In this document: positions 8,596 through 17,460 of the stretch, one piece after another
Layout: each line of letters starts with the position of its first letter
Position numbering within the stretch: the first letter of the stretch is position 1
Origin: Salinicoccus hispanicus
Lineage (GTDB): Bacteria > Bacillota > Bacilli > Staphylococcales > Salinicoccaceae
Length of the DNA stretch: 64,000 nt
Assembly: GCF_009831115.1 (NCBI RefSeq)
Contig: NZ_WUUK01000002.1
Location: 62,001 to 126,000 of the forward strand
Reading direction: 5' to 3'
Translations under genes and position numbers: made by a program
The notes under the pieces: generated by a model
What the model saw: the letters and a program-made list of their open reading frames with translations, nothing else
Told to the model about the DNA's origin: nothing
Databases searched by the model: none

Positions 8596-10138
8596 AGCGC
8601 AGATCGCAATGGTGATGAATCTCGACAAATGCATCGGCTGCCATACGTGCAGTGTGACATGCAAGAGCACATGGACCAATAGACCGGGGGCGGAGTACAT
8701 GTGGTTCAATAACGTGGAAACAAAACCGGGTATCGGTTACCCGAAAAGGTGGGAGGACCAGGAGCACTACAAGGGCGGCTGGAAGCTTAAGAACGGCCGT
8801 CTGGAACTGAAGAGCGGTACCAAGCTTTCCAAAATTGCACTCGGCAAGATCTTCTATAACCCGGACATGCCGGAAATGAAGGAATACTATGAACCATGGA
8901 CATACAACTACCACGACCTGATTACCAAACCGGAAAGCAAGCATAGCCCTGTGGCAAAGGCACACTCCGTCGTTTCCGGTAAGAAGATGGATCTCGAATG
9001 GGGACCGAACTGGGAGGATGATCTCGCAGGCGGGCATATTACAGGACCGAAGGACCCGAACATCGAAAAGATCGAGGAAGAGATCAAATTCAACTTTGAA
9101 CAGACCTTCATGATGTATCTGCCGCGGCTTTGCGAACACTGTCTGAACCCGAGCTGTGTCGCAAGCTGTCCATCCGGGGCGATGTACAAGCGCGATGAGG
9201 ACGGCATCGTACTGGTCGATCAGGAAGCGTGTCGTGGATGGCGCTACTGCATGACCGGCTGTCCGTATAAGAAAGTTTACTTCAACTGGAAAACGAACAA
9301 GGCTGAAAAGTGCACCTTCTGCTTCCCGCGCGTTGAAGCGGGTCTGCCGACGGTATGTTCTGAAACATGTACAGGCAGAATGCGCTACCTGGGTGTACTG
9401 CTCTATGACGCAGACCGTGTACTTGAAGCAGCGTCTACCGAGAATGAAAAGGACCTCTATGAAGCGCAGCTTGATCTGTTCCTGGATCCGAATGATCCGG
9501 AAGTGATCGAGCAGGCGGAACGTGACGGTATCTCAGCAGATTGGATCGAAGCAGCACAGCGCTCGCCGGTCTATGACCTCGCCGTGAAGTACAAGCTCGC
9601 CTTCCCGCTTCATCCGGAATACCGCACAATGCCGATGGTATGGTACTGCCCACCACTCAGCCCGATCATGAACTACTTTGAAGGCCGTGACTCCATAAGA
9701 AATCCGGACGCCATCTTCCCGGCAATCGAGGAGATGCGCATTCCGTTGCAGTATCTTGCAAACATGCTGACCGCTGGAGATGTTACGCCTGTCAAAGGGG
9801 CGCTTCAGAAAATGGCGATGATGAGACAGTATATGCGTGCCATTTCAAGCGGCAAGGATTTTGATGAAGCAAGGCTCGATCGTGTAGGCATGTCTGCCAA
9901 TGAGACGAAGAAGATGTACCGCCTGCTCGCAATTGCCAAGTATGAAGACCGCTTCGTCATTCCGACGTCCCATAGGGAGCAGTATACGGATCCATACCGC
10001 GCCCAGGGCAGCAGCGGTTTCGGCTTTGGCGGTTCGGACTGCGATGGATGTGGCCCATCATTATCACAGGCTGCAACGGTGAAGTCCGGCAAGGCAGTCT
10101 ATGAAGAGAATTTCTACGGAGGAATCTGGCGTGATTAA
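8585..10138 (+). CDS. narH: Respiratory nitrate reductase beta subunit NarH
   Basis: Iron-sulfur electron-transfer subunit (517 residues) linking NarI hemes to NarG. Four cysteine groups are visible: CIGCHTCSVTCK near residue 16, CEHCLNPSCVASCP near 183, CRGWRYCMTGCP near 216 and CTFCF with CSETC near 243. The Trp replacing a Cys in CRGW marks the 3Fe-4S cluster, as is usual in NarH. Translation begins at a TTG overlapping the 3' end of narG by 11 bases, with AAGGAGG upstream; the next residues (KIKAQIAMVMNLDKC) match NarH N-termini. The length is typical. It is cytoplasmic, bound to NarG and NarI, and co-transcribed with narG, narJ and narI. Confidence 0.98.
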   Translation: MKIKAQIAMVMNLDKCIGCHTCSVTCKSTWTNRPGAEYMWFNNVETKPGIGYPKRWEDQEHYKGGWKLKNGRLELKSGTKLSKIALGKIFYNPDMPEMKEYYEPWTYNYHDLITKPESKHSPVAKAHSVVSGKKMDLEWGPNWEDDLAGGHITGPKDPNIEKIEEEIKFNFEQTFMMYLPRLCEHCLNPSCVASCPSGAMYKRDEDGIVLVDQEACRGWRYCMTGCPYKKVYFNWKTNKAEKCTFCFPRVEAGLPTVCSETCTGRMRYLGVLLYDADRVLEAASTENEKDLYEAQLDLFLDPNDPEVIEQAERDGISADWIEAAQRSPVYDLAVKYKLAFPLHPEYRTMPMVWYCPPLSPIMNYFEGRDSIRNPDAIFPAIEEMRIPLQYLANMLTAGDVTPVKGALQKMAMMRQYMRAISSGKDFDEARLDRVGMSANETKKMYRLLAIAKYEDRFVIPTSHREQYTDPYRAQGSSGFGFGGSDCDGCGPSLSQAATVKSGKAVYEENFYGGIWRD

Positions 10139-10709
10139 CCTTGATAAACTACACAACTACAAGCAGGCATTCGGCTTTTTTGCCAATCAGCTGACCTACC
10201 CGGAGAAGCTTGATTTCCACCCCAAGGCATTCGAAGGAGTGTTTCATGAAGGTCATCCAGCCCAGCCGTTCATCAACCAGTACTGGGAGGATATGCATGA
10301 AATCAGTCTCGACGAGATCCAGCAGGTATATACGCAGACTTTCGACTTCGACAAGCATACGAATCTGTATATGACCTACTTCAAGTTCGAGGACCAGAAG
10401 GAGCGGGGGCAGATGCTCGCCAAACTCAAAGTGCTGTATGAAATGTTCGGTCTCGAGATGCCGGACAATGAATTGAGCGACTATCTGCCGCTGATGCTCG
10501 AGTTCCTCTATGCTGCCGACTGGCGTGGAGATGACCGTGCGAAGGAAAGCATGACTCTGCTCATCATGGTACTTGAAGATGGCACCTATCATATCATCCA
10601 GGCACTTGAGAAAAATAAAAGCCCGTATTTCAATTTGATCAAAGGACTCAGGGAGACATTCAAGGCATGTGTGGAAGTCTCTGAGAAAGAAGGCGTGGAA
10701 AATGATTGA
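10131..10709 (+). CDS. narJ: Nitrate reductase assembly chaperone NarJ
   Basis: NarJ (192 residues from the chosen start) is the dedicated cytoplasmic chaperone that helps load the molybdenum cofactor into NarG and anchors the complex to NarI; it is not part of the mature enzyme. The GTG at 10131 is preferred because GGAGG precedes it at good spacing and the resulting N-terminus (MINLDKLHNYKQAF) matches staphylococcal NarJ; an upstream in-frame ATG at 10101 lacks such support. The TorD/DmsD/NarJ family fold is suggested by the helical sequence and the segment LPLMLEFLYAADWRG. It overlaps narH by 8 bases and narI by 8 bases, a tightly coupled arrangement. Confidence 0.95.
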   Translation: MINLDKLHNYKQAFGFFANQLTYPEKLDFHPKAFEGVFHEGHPAQPFINQYWEDMHEISLDEIQQVYTQTFDFDKHTNLYMTYFKFEDQKERGQMLAKLKVLYEMFGLEMPDNELSDYLPLMLEFLYAADWRGDDRAKESMTLLIMVLEDGTYHIIQALEKNKSPYFNLIKGLRETFKACVEVSEKEGVEND

Positions 10710-11376
10710 TCAGTTTTTATGGGTCATCTTCCCATATCTTTGCGTCGCAGTCTTCGTCATCGGTCATATATGGCGCTACCGGATCGACCAGTTCGGATGG
10801 ACTGCCAAATCCAGCGAGTTCATCGAGAAGAAGCAGCTTATGATCGGTAGCATCCTTTTCCACTTTTCGGTCATTCCTGTATTTTTCGGTCATATCGTCG
10901 GCCTGCTCATACCGGCACACTGGCTCGAAGCTTTGGGTGTGACGGAGCATCTGTATCATATCGGCGCTGTTTATATCGGTGGTATTTTCGGTGTCGTCAT
11001 GCTGCTCGGCATGATCATGCTGACTTTCAGGCGCGTCACCAAGCAGGCGGTCCGCCGACTGAGTTCGGCTTCTGACATTACCGTCAACTTCCTGCTCCTC
11101 TTCATCACGTTCATGGGTGTCTATGCGACCCTCGTCACAAACGCAGTGGTGACGGATTTCGACTACCGTACGTCCATTTCCGTATGGTTGAGAAGTCTGT
11201 TCGTCTTCTCGCCGGACGCAAATCTGATGACAGATGTGCCATTGAGCTTTAAAATACATGTATTAACCGGATTTCTGATCTTTGCCTTATGGCCTGCAAC
11301 ACGTCTTGTGCACGCATGGAGCCTGCCATTCAACTATGTTGGCAGAAGCTATATCATCTACCGTAAAAATAAGTAG
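10702..11376 (+). CDS. narI: Respiratory nitrate reductase gamma subunit NarI (cytochrome b)
   Basis: Integral-membrane diheme cytochrome b subunit (224 residues) that oxidises menaquinol and anchors NarGH. Five hydrophobic segments are visible, beginning with FLWVIFPYLCVAVFVIGHIW, and histidines suitable for heme ligation occur in ILFHFSVIPVFFGHIVG and in the C-terminal part (FKIHVLTG, RLVHAWS). Start ATG at 10702 overlaps the narJ stop by 8 bases, and AAGGCGTGG serves as a weak SD sequence. The length matches NarI. It is the last reductase gene; a 32-base gap separates it from nreA, so the regulators probably belong to the same transcript. Confidence 0.97.
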   Translation: MIDQFLWVIFPYLCVAVFVIGHIWRYRIDQFGWTAKSSEFIEKKQLMIGSILFHFSVIPVFFGHIVGLLIPAHWLEALGVTEHLYHIGAVYIGGIFGVVMLLGMIMLTFRRVTKQAVRRLSSASDITVNFLLLFITFMGVYATLVTNAVVTDFDYRTSISVWLRSLFVFSPDANLMTDVPLSFKIHVLTGFLIFALWPATRLVHAWSLPFNYVGRSYIIYRKNK

Positions 11377-11408
11377 CAGAGGGGATCTCCTGGAAACGGA
11401 GGCGTACT

Positions 11409-11870
11409 ATGAACGAGAGTAGCATTGAAGCGACATTATCGAATATTCGAGAGCAGTTCAGTTTCGACCTTGTAGTACTGACTGACATCAGAATCAGACA
11501 GACCAACTATATGATCAGGTGGAAGTACAGTATAGGCAGTTCAGGGGAACAGTGGAAAAGAATTGCGCTGCCGAGAGGCAAAGGTGTACCGGGAACAGTG
11601 ATGAAAACGGGTAAATCGATGATTATCGACGATATCGCCGGAACAGACATTGAGCGGGACCTTTTCCGTTACCCGATACTGAAGACAGAGCAGCTGCAGA
11701 GTTTCATCGCCATGCCGTTGTGGAATGATGATGAAGAAGTCATGGGTATTCTGCTGATGGGTAACCGGAGCAGGAGGATGTTTGCGGAAGAGGAATATGA
11801 AATGATCAAGCACTGTGTGGAAAAGACACTGAGAAAACAAATACTGAAAGAGCTGATGGTCAATGAATGA
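11409..11870 (+). CDS. nreA: Nitrate receptor NreA (GAF domain)
   Basis: GAF-domain protein of 153 residues. In Staphylococcus carnosus NreA binds nitrate and modulates the NreB kinase so that full induction of nar genes requires both anoxia and nitrate. The GAF core is visible in IALPRGKGVPGTVMKTGKS, followed by LQSFIAMPLWNDDEEVMGILLMGNR. It is cytoplasmic. The gene overlaps nreB by 8 bases and follows narI, which is the staphylococcal arrangement. The ATG is preceded by GGAAACGGAGGCGTACT, giving a usable GGAGG. Confidence 0.95.
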   Translation: MNESSIEATLSNIREQFSFDLVVLTDIRIRQTNYMIRWKYSIGSSGEQWKRIALPRGKGVPGTVMKTGKSMIIDDIAGTDIERDLFRYPILKTEQLQSFIAMPLWNDDEEVMGILLMGNRSRRMFAEEEYEMIKHCVEKTLRKQILKELMVNE

Positions 11871-12894
11871 GCCGAATCTGACTTCCCTGCTTGAGGCGAT
11901 GTTCCACCATTCGAAAGAGATGATCATCTTTGTCAATAAAAGCGGAGAAATCGTCCATATGAATGCACACGCTGCAAGTACACTGGATGAGACGGACTAT
12001 GATAGAAGCCAGTTTCAGCATATATGCAACCATTGCCAGGGCATGTATATGTCAGGCGGACGCGTGGCATGCAGCAACTGCTACCTTTACCAGGATGAAA
12101 TTGTATCCTTCCAGGTCTATATGCGTACACGGGAAGGAGAAGTGGTGCCTTTTATCGCCAATTTCCAGCGGGTCGATCCGGAAAATGAAATCAGTGTATT
12201 CACTTTGAATCCACTGGCCGAACAGTTGAAGACACAGGAGATCGAACATCAGAAAAGGCTGACCCAGCGTATCATCCAGGCTCAGGAGGGTGAGAGGAAA
12301 CGCATATCGAGGGATCTGCATGATGGCGTGACGCAGGAACTTCTGAATGTCCTGCTTGAGATGAGACTGCTCAAATATGTCGATGATCGAGAGGCGCTCA
12401 ATGACAAGATGGTCAAATCGGAGGAATCCTTGAGTCATCTTCTGGACTATGTTAGAAACATTTCAGTTGAGCTGCGGCCGGCAAGTCTTGACGATCTTGG
12501 GATAGAAGCGGCACTGAAAACCCATTTCAAGTGGATTGAAAGGCAATATGGCATCAGTGTGGACTTCAGTTTCACTGTGGAGCAGAAACGCTTCAATCCG
12601 GAAGTGGAGACGGTGCTGTACAGAATCATCCAGGAGGCCATATTCAATGCAGCAAAATATGCCGAAGTGGATTGCGTCGATGTCTCGCTCGAAGAGATGA
12701 AGAATGAAGAAACCCATCATATCAAGTTCACGATAGAAGATGCAGGGCTCGGTTTCCATGTCGGAGATACGCCGGTCGGAACAGGGCTGGGCCTTTTTGG
12801 AATGTCGGAACGGGCCAGCAGTGTCGGTGGTACTGTCAGCGTGGACAGTGCGCCCGGCAGAGGGACGAAAGTATTTGGTTCCATCCCAGTATAG
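11863..12894 (+). CDS. nreB: Oxygen-sensing histidine kinase NreB
   Basis: Cytoplasmic sensor kinase of 343 residues. The N-terminal PAS domain carries four cysteines in the spacing C-X2-C-X11-C-X2-C (from HICNHC to ACSNC, about residues 50-70), the ligands of the oxygen-labile 4Fe-4S cluster of NreB. Anoxia preserves the cluster and turns the kinase on. The transmitter is of the HisKA_3/NarX type: phospho-acceptor in [15 protein letters not shown] (about 148), then a HATPase domain with [12 protein letters not shown] and [13 protein letters not shown]. No membrane segments are seen, as expected. It overlaps nreA and is followed by nreC after 11 bases. Confidence 0.97.
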   Translation: MNEPNLTSLLEAMFHHSKEMIIFVNKSGEIVHMNAHAASTLDETDYDRSQFQHICNHCQGMYMSGGRVACSNCYLYQDEIVSFQVYMRTREGEVVPFIANFQRVDPENEISVFTLNPLAEQLKTQEIEHQKRLTQRIIQAQEGERKRISRDLHDGVTQELLNVLLEMRLLKYVDDREALNDKMVKSEESLSHLLDYVRNISVELRPASLDDLGIEAALKTHFKWIERQYGISVDFSFTVEQKRFNPEVETVLYRIIQEAIFNAAKYAEVDCVDVSLEEMKNEETHHIKFTIEDAGLGFHVGDTPVGTGLGLFGMSERASSVGGTVSVDSAPGRGTKVFGSIPV

Positions 12895-12905
12895 GAGGAG
12901 ATTGG

Positions 12906-13556
12906 ATGAAGATTGTCATTGCGGATGATCATGCAGTGGTGCGGACAGGATTCAGCATGCTGATCAACTACCAGTCGGATATGGAAGTGATCGGTACAGC
13001 AGCCGACGGCAGGCAGGCTTTTGAAAAAGTGAAGTCACTCGGGCCGGACGTTCTTCTGATGGATCTCAGCATGCCACCGGGAGAGTCCGGTCTTTTTGCT
13101 GCCAGTCGCATCAACGATGCGTTTCCGGAAGTGAAGATACTGATCCTGACGATGTATGACGATGAGGAGTACATCGTCCACACGTTCAAGAGCGGTGCCA
13201 AGGGATATATTTTAAAAAATTCACCGGATGATGAGCTGATCCGGGCAATCAGAAAGGTGCATGGCGGAGAGCGGTATGTCGACCCTGTACTGATGGATGA
13301 CAATATCGAAAGACTGCTCAACAATGAAGCAGTGCCCGAGCAGTCGGATAAACCTTTCAGCATTTTGACCCGGCGTGAGCTTGAAATACTGCCCCTGATC
13401 GCCAAAGGATATGGCAACAAGGACATAGCAGAGATGCTTTTCGTTTCAGTCAAGACGGTGGAGGCGCACAAGTCGAGAATCATGGAGAAGCTCGAGCTGT
13501 CCAACCGTCCGGAACTGGTGGAATATGCGATGAAGAAAAAACTGATAGATTTCTGA
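12906..13556 (+). CDS. nreC: Nitrate/oxygen response regulator NreC (LuxR/NarL family)
   Basis: Response regulator of 216 residues phosphorylated by NreB. The receiver domain (1-120) has IADDHAVV, the phospho-Asp in [14 protein letters not shown] and the Lys in [10 protein letters not shown]. The C-terminal LuxR helix-turn-helix (about 150-210) shows [15 protein letters not shown] and [20 protein letters not shown]. NreC-P binds TAGGG-N4-CCCTA-like sites, and two such sites are present in this window before narG and narT. SD sequence AGGAGGAGATTGG precedes the ATG. The next gene, a hemerythrin-domain protein, starts 14 bases later and is probably co-transcribed. Confidence 0.97.
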   Translation: MKIVIADDHAVVRTGFSMLINYQSDMEVIGTAADGRQAFEKVKSLGPDVLLMDLSMPPGESGLFAASRINDAFPEVKILILTMYDDEEYIVHTFKSGAKGYILKNSPDDELIRAIRKVHGGERYVDPVLMDDNIERLLNNEAVPEQSDKPFSILTRRELEILPLIAKGYGNKDIAEMLFVSVKTVEAHKSRIMEKLELSNRPELVEYAMKKKLIDF

Positions 13557-13570
13557 ATGTAGGTGGATAG

Positions 13571-14104
13571 ATGGAACAGGACAAGTTTCAATTCAAAATG
13601 AAAGCGTTGCGCGTACTGGAAAATGAACACCGCTATCTCAAATATCTGATGGACGACTGGTTCCAGCTGGTTCTGAAGTTTGAGCATGGAGATGTCAGGA
13701 GCCGTCTTGAAGGTCTGATGGTCATCAAGGACCTGAGGGAGAAGCTGAAAGCATTCGAGGCACCGCTGAAGCGCCACCAGGCCAAGGAAGAGAAGTATTT
13801 CTTTCCGATGCTCGGGGCGTATATCGGGCTCGAGCAGGGACCGATCCTTTCGATAGAAGAGGAGCATCAGGAAATTGATGCCTATATCGACCACTTCTTC
13901 CATCATACGATGCATGGTATGAATGAAATGTCGCTTGGGCGCATGAATGAAATGGTCGAAGATGTGATGGAGGCATACGAAGTACTGACGGTACATATGG
14001 TCAAGGAAGAGTCGGTACTGTTCACAATGGCGGATAAAGTATTGAAGGCGGTTGATGAGGAAGTACTGTTTGAGCAGATGAATACACTGATTACAAGTGC
14101 CTAG
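13571..14104 (+). CDS. Hemerythrin-domain protein embedded in the nar/nre locus
   Basis: Protein of 177 residues with a four-helix hemerythrin-like fold. Candidate di-iron ligands are spaced as expected: ENEHRYLKYL (about 16), the pair in RHQAKEEKYFFPML, EEEHQEIDAYI (about 99) and VHMVKEESVLF (about 141). Proteins of this fold bind O2, NO or reactive species or sense iron. The ATG is preceded by GTAGGTGG. It lies 14 bases after nreC and immediately upstream of the NreC box of narT, so it is probably the last gene of the narGHJI-nreABC transcript. A role in handling or sensing NO produced during nitrate respiration is an inference from context; no biochemical function can be read from the sequence. 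Confidence 0.85.
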   Translation: MEQDKFQFKMKALRVLENEHRYLKYLMDDWFQLVLKFEHGDVRSRLEGLMVIKDLREKLKAFEAPLKRHQAKEEKYFFPMLGAYIGLEQGPILSIEEEHQEIDAYIDHFFHHTMHGMNEMSLGRMNEMVEDVMEAYEVLTVHMVKEESVLFTMADKVLKAVDEEVLFEQMNTLITSA

Positions 14105-14109
14105 AAATG

Positions 14110-14154
14110 TAGGGATTTCCCTTCTTACTTGGAGTGATATGCAGATTATATAAT
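14110..14154 (+). promoter_or_regulatory. NreC box and -10 element upstream of narT
   Basis: TAGGGATTTCCCTT at 14110-14123 matches TAGGGN4CCCTA with one mismatch. A perfect TATAAT follows at 14149-14154, 25 bases after the box, closely repeating the geometry seen at narG. No good -35 is present, as expected for an activator-dependent promoter. Confidence 0.87.
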
Positions 14155-14201
14155 GAATTTGTAAAATAAATCACAATAAAAAGTAAGTGAGGTTGATCCG
14201 T

Positions 14202-15386
14202 ATGAATGAAAAAATGGGCAGGAAACAGCTTATTCTCCAGACGTTCAGTCTGCTGGCCGGATTCATGGTGTGGACACTGCTTGCACCGCTGTTCCCTGAG
14301 ATCGTCAAAGATATACCGGAAGCTGCCGACCAGCGTGCACTCATCGTCGCCTTGCCGGTAATACTCGGATCCGTACTGCGCATTCCTTTCGGCATTCTTG
14401 CCAATAAGATGGGTGGGCGTGTCGTTTTCCTTTTCAGTTTCATTTTCCTGTTGATTCCCGTTTTCTATCTGAGCATCGCCACAACCCCTCGGAATCTGAT
14501 GATTGCCGCAGTGTTCCTCGGTATCGGCGGAGCGACATTCAGCATCGGTGTCACGAGTCTGCCGAAATACTATCCGAAGGACAAGCATGGATTCGTCAAC
14601 GGTGTATATGGCATGGGGAACATCGGTACTGCAGTGACGAGCTTCGGTGCACCGGCGCTGGCCCTTTCTTTCGGCGGCTGGCAGGCAGCAGTCCAGACAT
14701 ACCTCGTTGTACTGGCCTGCTTTGCCATACTGCAGTTCATCATGGGAGACCGGAATGAGCGCAAAGTCGATCTGCCGCTCGCTAAACAGTTCAAGGAAGT
14801 GACGAGAGATTACAAGTTCTATTTCTTCAACCTGTGGTATTTCATCACATTCGGCGCCTTTGTCGCCTTCGGATTATTCTTACCAGGTTTTCTGACAGAT
14901 GAAGCACTGTTCAACTTGAGCACAATCGATGCCGGCATCAGAACGGCAATATTCATCGTCATAGCGACGGTACTCAGACCGATTGGAGGACTGATTGGAG
15001 ACAGGTTCAATGCACTTCACGCACTGATCATCACGTTCATCGGTCTGGCCGTCTCCGGCCTCCTGCTGGCATTCACGTATAACGCCATCATTCTATTTAC
15101 AATCGGCTGTCTGCTGACGGCTGTCTGCGCCGGCATCGGCAATGGCCTGGTGTTCAAATTCGTTCCGACATATTTCTCGAAGCAGGCCGGCATCAGCAAT
15201 GGCTTTGTCGCCATGATGGGCGGGCTCGGCGGATTCTTTCCGCCGATCGTCATCGACCAGACATACAATCTGACCGGCAGCTATGCCATCGGTTTCATAC
15301 TTCTGTCGCTCTTCTGTCTGATCAGTCTGTTTACAATGTTCCATATGAATAGTAATCTTAAGAAAAATCAACTGGCGTCGGAGTGA
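14202..15386 (+). CDS. narT: Nitrate transporter NarT (MFS, NarK family)
   Basis: Major facilitator protein of 394 residues with about 12 hydrophobic segments, importing nitrate (and possibly exporting nitrite) for NarGHI. Characteristic NarK/NarT segments are FGILANKMGGRVVF, the nitrate-signature-like GNIGTAVTSFGAPALA and the second one MGGLGGFFPPIVID. The N-terminus MNEKMGRKQLILQTFSLLAG resembles staphylococcal NarT. ATG at 14202 is chosen because GTGAGGT lies 8-9 bases upstream; a GTG at 14187 in the same frame falls inside that SD sequence. Transcribed from its own NreC-box promoter. moeB follows after four bases, so cofactor genes may be co-expressed with transport. Confidence 0.95.
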   Translation: MNEKMGRKQLILQTFSLLAGFMVWTLLAPLFPEIVKDIPEAADQRALIVALPVILGSVLRIPFGILANKMGGRVVFLFSFIFLLIPVFYLSIATTPRNLMIAAVFLGIGGATFSIGVTSLPKYYPKDKHGFVNGVYGMGNIGTAVTSFGAPALALSFGGWQAAVQTYLVVLACFAILQFIMGDRNERKVDLPLAKQFKEVTRDYKFYFFNLWYFITFGAFVAFGLFLPGFLTDEALFNLSTIDAGIRTAIFIVIATVLRPIGGLIGDRFNALHALIITFIGLAVSGLLLAFTYNAIILFTIGCLLTAVCAGIGNGLVFKFVPTYFSKQAGISNGFVAMMGGLGGFFPPIVIDQTYNLTGSYAIGFILLSLFCLISLFTMFHMNSNLKKNQLASE

Positions 15387-15390
15387 TGAT

Positions 15391-16392
15391 ATGGAGCGTT
15401 ATTCAAGACAGGTACTCTACAGTGGCATAGGGGAAAGAGGGCAGCGTCTCATTTCAGCGAGTACGGTACTTATCGTCGGTGTTGGCGCGCTCGGCTCTCT
15501 GTCTGCTGAAATGCTGGCACGTGCTGGTGTCAGAAAGCTGATATTGATCGATCGGGATTATGTGGAGTATTCCAATCTGCAGCGGCAGACACTGTATACG
15601 TCACATGACGCGGAAGAGAAGCAGCCGAAGGTGATTGCCGCGAAGGAACGGCTCGTGGAAATACGGCCGGACCTTGAAGTGGAGGCGCATATTGCCCATT
15701 GTGATGCACCACTGCTTCTGGAACTTGCAGAAGCAGCGGATCTGCTGCTTGACGGGACGGACAACTTCGATACGCGTCTGTTGATCAATGATGCTGCCTA
15801 TAAGCTCGGCAAACCTTGGGTATACGCCGCATGTGTCGAGGCCTCCTACAGCAGTGCCGGTTTTATGCCGGATGGGACGCCTTGCTACCGGTGCCTCGTG
15901 CCGGTGCTTCCGGCGACGACATTGACATGTGATACTGCAGGAATCATCGCTCCGGCTGTACAGATGGCGGTTGCCGAGCAGGTGACGACCGGCTTGAAGA
16001 TCCTGACCGGCCAGTTCCGCGCCCCGCACCATATGCGCATCGGCAATGTCTGGGACATGGAGCACATGAAGTATCGCATCGACGGAATGAAATCGGATGA
16101 ATGTGAGACGTGCGGCACTCATCCGGTCTACCCGTCGCTTGATGAGCGTACAGATCATGCCATGCGGCTATGCGGCAGGGATACGGTCCAGGTGATGGAT
16201 GCACGGATTACAGCATCGGCCGTCGACCATGCCCTGTCGCGCCTTGGCATAGAGGTCAACCGGACGCCCTATTTTCAGGAATTTCATTACGGGACCTCCC
16301 GCTTTGTCTGTTTCAATAACGGGCGGATGCTGATCCATGGCCTCGATGATATGAACAAGGCCAAGACACTCGTCAATCAACTATTCGGCTAG
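15391..16392 (+). CDS. moeB: Molybdopterin synthase adenylyltransferase MoeB (ThiF/HesA family)
   Basis: ATP-dependent enzyme (333 residues) that adenylates the C-terminal Gly-Gly of MoaD so that sulfur can be loaded. The nucleotide-binding GVGALGSLSAEML motif, RDYVEYSNLQRQ and the DGTDNFDTRLLINDA segment are family signatures. Zinc-type CxxC pairs occur in CYRCLVP and CETCGTH. The C-terminal roughly 80 residues are short compared with rhodanese-fused homologues and show no rhodanese active-site Cys, in keeping with staphylococcal MoeB. It starts four bases after narT and precedes moaB by nine, placing it in a narT-moeB-moaB run. Confidence 0.93.
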   Translation: MERYSRQVLYSGIGERGQRLISASTVLIVGVGALGSLSAEMLARAGVRKLILIDRDYVEYSNLQRQTLYTSHDAEEKQPKVIAAKERLVEIRPDLEVEAHIAHCDAPLLLELAEAADLLLDGTDNFDTRLLINDAAYKLGKPWVYAACVEASYSSAGFMPDGTPCYRCLVPVLPATTLTCDTAGIIAPAVQMAVAEQVTTGLKILTGQFRAPHHMRIGNVWDMEHMKYRIDGMKSDECETCGTHPVYPSLDERTDHAMRLCGRDTVQVMDARITASAVDHALSRLGIEVNRTPYFQEFHYGTSRFVCFNNGRMLIHGLDDMNKAKTLVNQLFG

Positions 16393-16401
16393 GAGGCTAC
16401 T

Positions 16402-16896
16402 ATGAGCATCGTCGGCACAATCGATAGGGATATAAGAGTAGGCGTCATCACCATCAGTGATACACGCAGCAGGGAAACGGACAAAGGGGGGCGCCTGGTC
16501 ATCGACCAGCTGACATCGCTCAACACGGTGGTTGAGGACTATCGCATAGTGAAGGATGATGCTGAGGAAATCTCGGAAGCCGTTAGACATCTGGTGAGTC
16601 TCGGCATGAATGCCGTCATCACAACAGGCGGGACAGGCATCGCCCGTCGGGATGTGACGATTGAAGCATTGCGCCCTCTATTCAATAAGGAGATCGAAGG
16701 GTTTGGCGAGATCTTCAGGATGCTCAGCTTCACCGAGGACATCGGATCGCGCAGCATGCTGTCGCGTGCCGTTGCTGGTACGATTGGATCCACGGTCATC
16801 TTTGCACTGCCCGGCTCGACCGGCGCAGTGAAATTGGGCATGGAGCGGCTGATTGTGCCCGAGCTGAATCATTTCGTCCATGAATTGAACAAGTAG
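16402..16896 (+). CDS. moaB: Molybdenum cofactor protein MoaB (MogA/MoaB family)
   Basis: MoaB/MogA-type protein (164 residues) that adenylates molybdopterin before metal insertion. Motifs: GVITISDTRSRETDKGG, VITTGGTGIARRDVT and the C-terminal IFALPGSTGAVKLGMERLI, all diagnostic for this fold. Good AGGAGG SD sequence before the ATG. It ends within a symmetrical hairpin shared with the convergent moaC gene. It acts in the cytoplasm upstream of MoeA. Confidence 0.94.
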   Translation: MSIVGTIDRDIRVGVITISDTRSRETDKGGRLVIDQLTSLNTVVEDYRIVKDDAEEISEAVRHLVSLGMNAVITTGGTGIARRDVTIEALRPLFNKEIEGFGEIFRMLSFTEDIGSRSMLSRAVAGTIGSTVIFALPGSTGAVKLGMERLIVPELNHFVHELNK

Positions 16897-16921
16897 AGCG
16901 TGCCCGAGGCACGCTCTACTT
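16891..16921. terminator. Bidirectional terminator between moaB and moaC
   Basis: A perfect 14-bp inverted repeat with a 3-base loop (16891-16904 and 16908-16921) overlaps the last codons of moaB and the stop of moaC. It lacks a long T-run, but its position between convergent genes and its stability suggest termination in both directions. Confidence 0.75.
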
Positions 16922-17398
16922 GTCTATACGGTAGTCTCCGGACTTGCCGCCGGTCTTTGATACGAGTGCAGTTTCATGGATGACCATGCCCTTGTCGATT
17001 GCTTTGCACATATCGTAGACGGTCAGGGCAGCGGCGCTTGCAGCGGTCAGAGCTTCCATCTCGACACCCGTACGGCCGGTCGTTTTGACAGTGGCTTCGA
17101 TATGGAGGAAATACCCTTCGGAAAGCGCCCAGTCGAAGGAGATGTCGATACCGGATAAAGGCAGGGGATGGCACATCGGGATGATCTGGTGTGTATTTTT
17201 GGCAGCCATTATGCCGGCGACTTGTGCAACTGAAAGCACGTCTCCCTTTTTCACCGTACCTTCGGTGATGGCCTGATGGATCTCTTCTGTAACACCGAGT
17301 ATGCTTTTGGCTACAGCAGTTCTGCTGGTCACTTCCTTATCGGAAACGTCGACCATGCGTGCTCTGCCTTCCTGATTGAAATGAGTGAATTCGGACAT
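16916..17398 (-). CDS. moaC: Cyclic pyranopterin monophosphate synthase MoaC
   Basis: MoaC (160 residues) converts the 3',8-cyclo-GTP made by MoaA to cyclic pyranopterin monophosphate. Visible motifs: [20 protein letters not shown] at the N-terminus, the IPMCHPLPL active-site segment and [23 protein letters not shown] at 17398 is preferred over upstream in-frame starts because AAAGGAAGT precedes it and the protein then matches family length. It is divergent from moeA with a 62-base shared promoter region, and convergent with moaB. Confidence 0.95.
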   Translation of the reverse strand: MSEFTHFNQEGRARMVDVSDKEVTSRTAVAKSILGVTEEIHQAITEGTVKKGDVLSVAQVAGIMAAKNTHQIIPMCHPLPLSGIDISFDWALSEGYFLHIEATVKTTGRTGVEMEALTAASAAALTVYDMCKAIDKGMVIHETALVSKTGGKSGDYRIDK

Positions 17399-17460
17399 TT
17401 TCAACTTCCTTTCTAGTACAATGAGTATAACAGAATCTGCAAATCGAAAGTAGTGATGAT

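Noticed and set aside
12968-13996. 342-codon minus-strand frame across nreC and the hemerythrin gene
   Set aside because: Spans two well-supported plus-strand genes and shows no recognisable domain.
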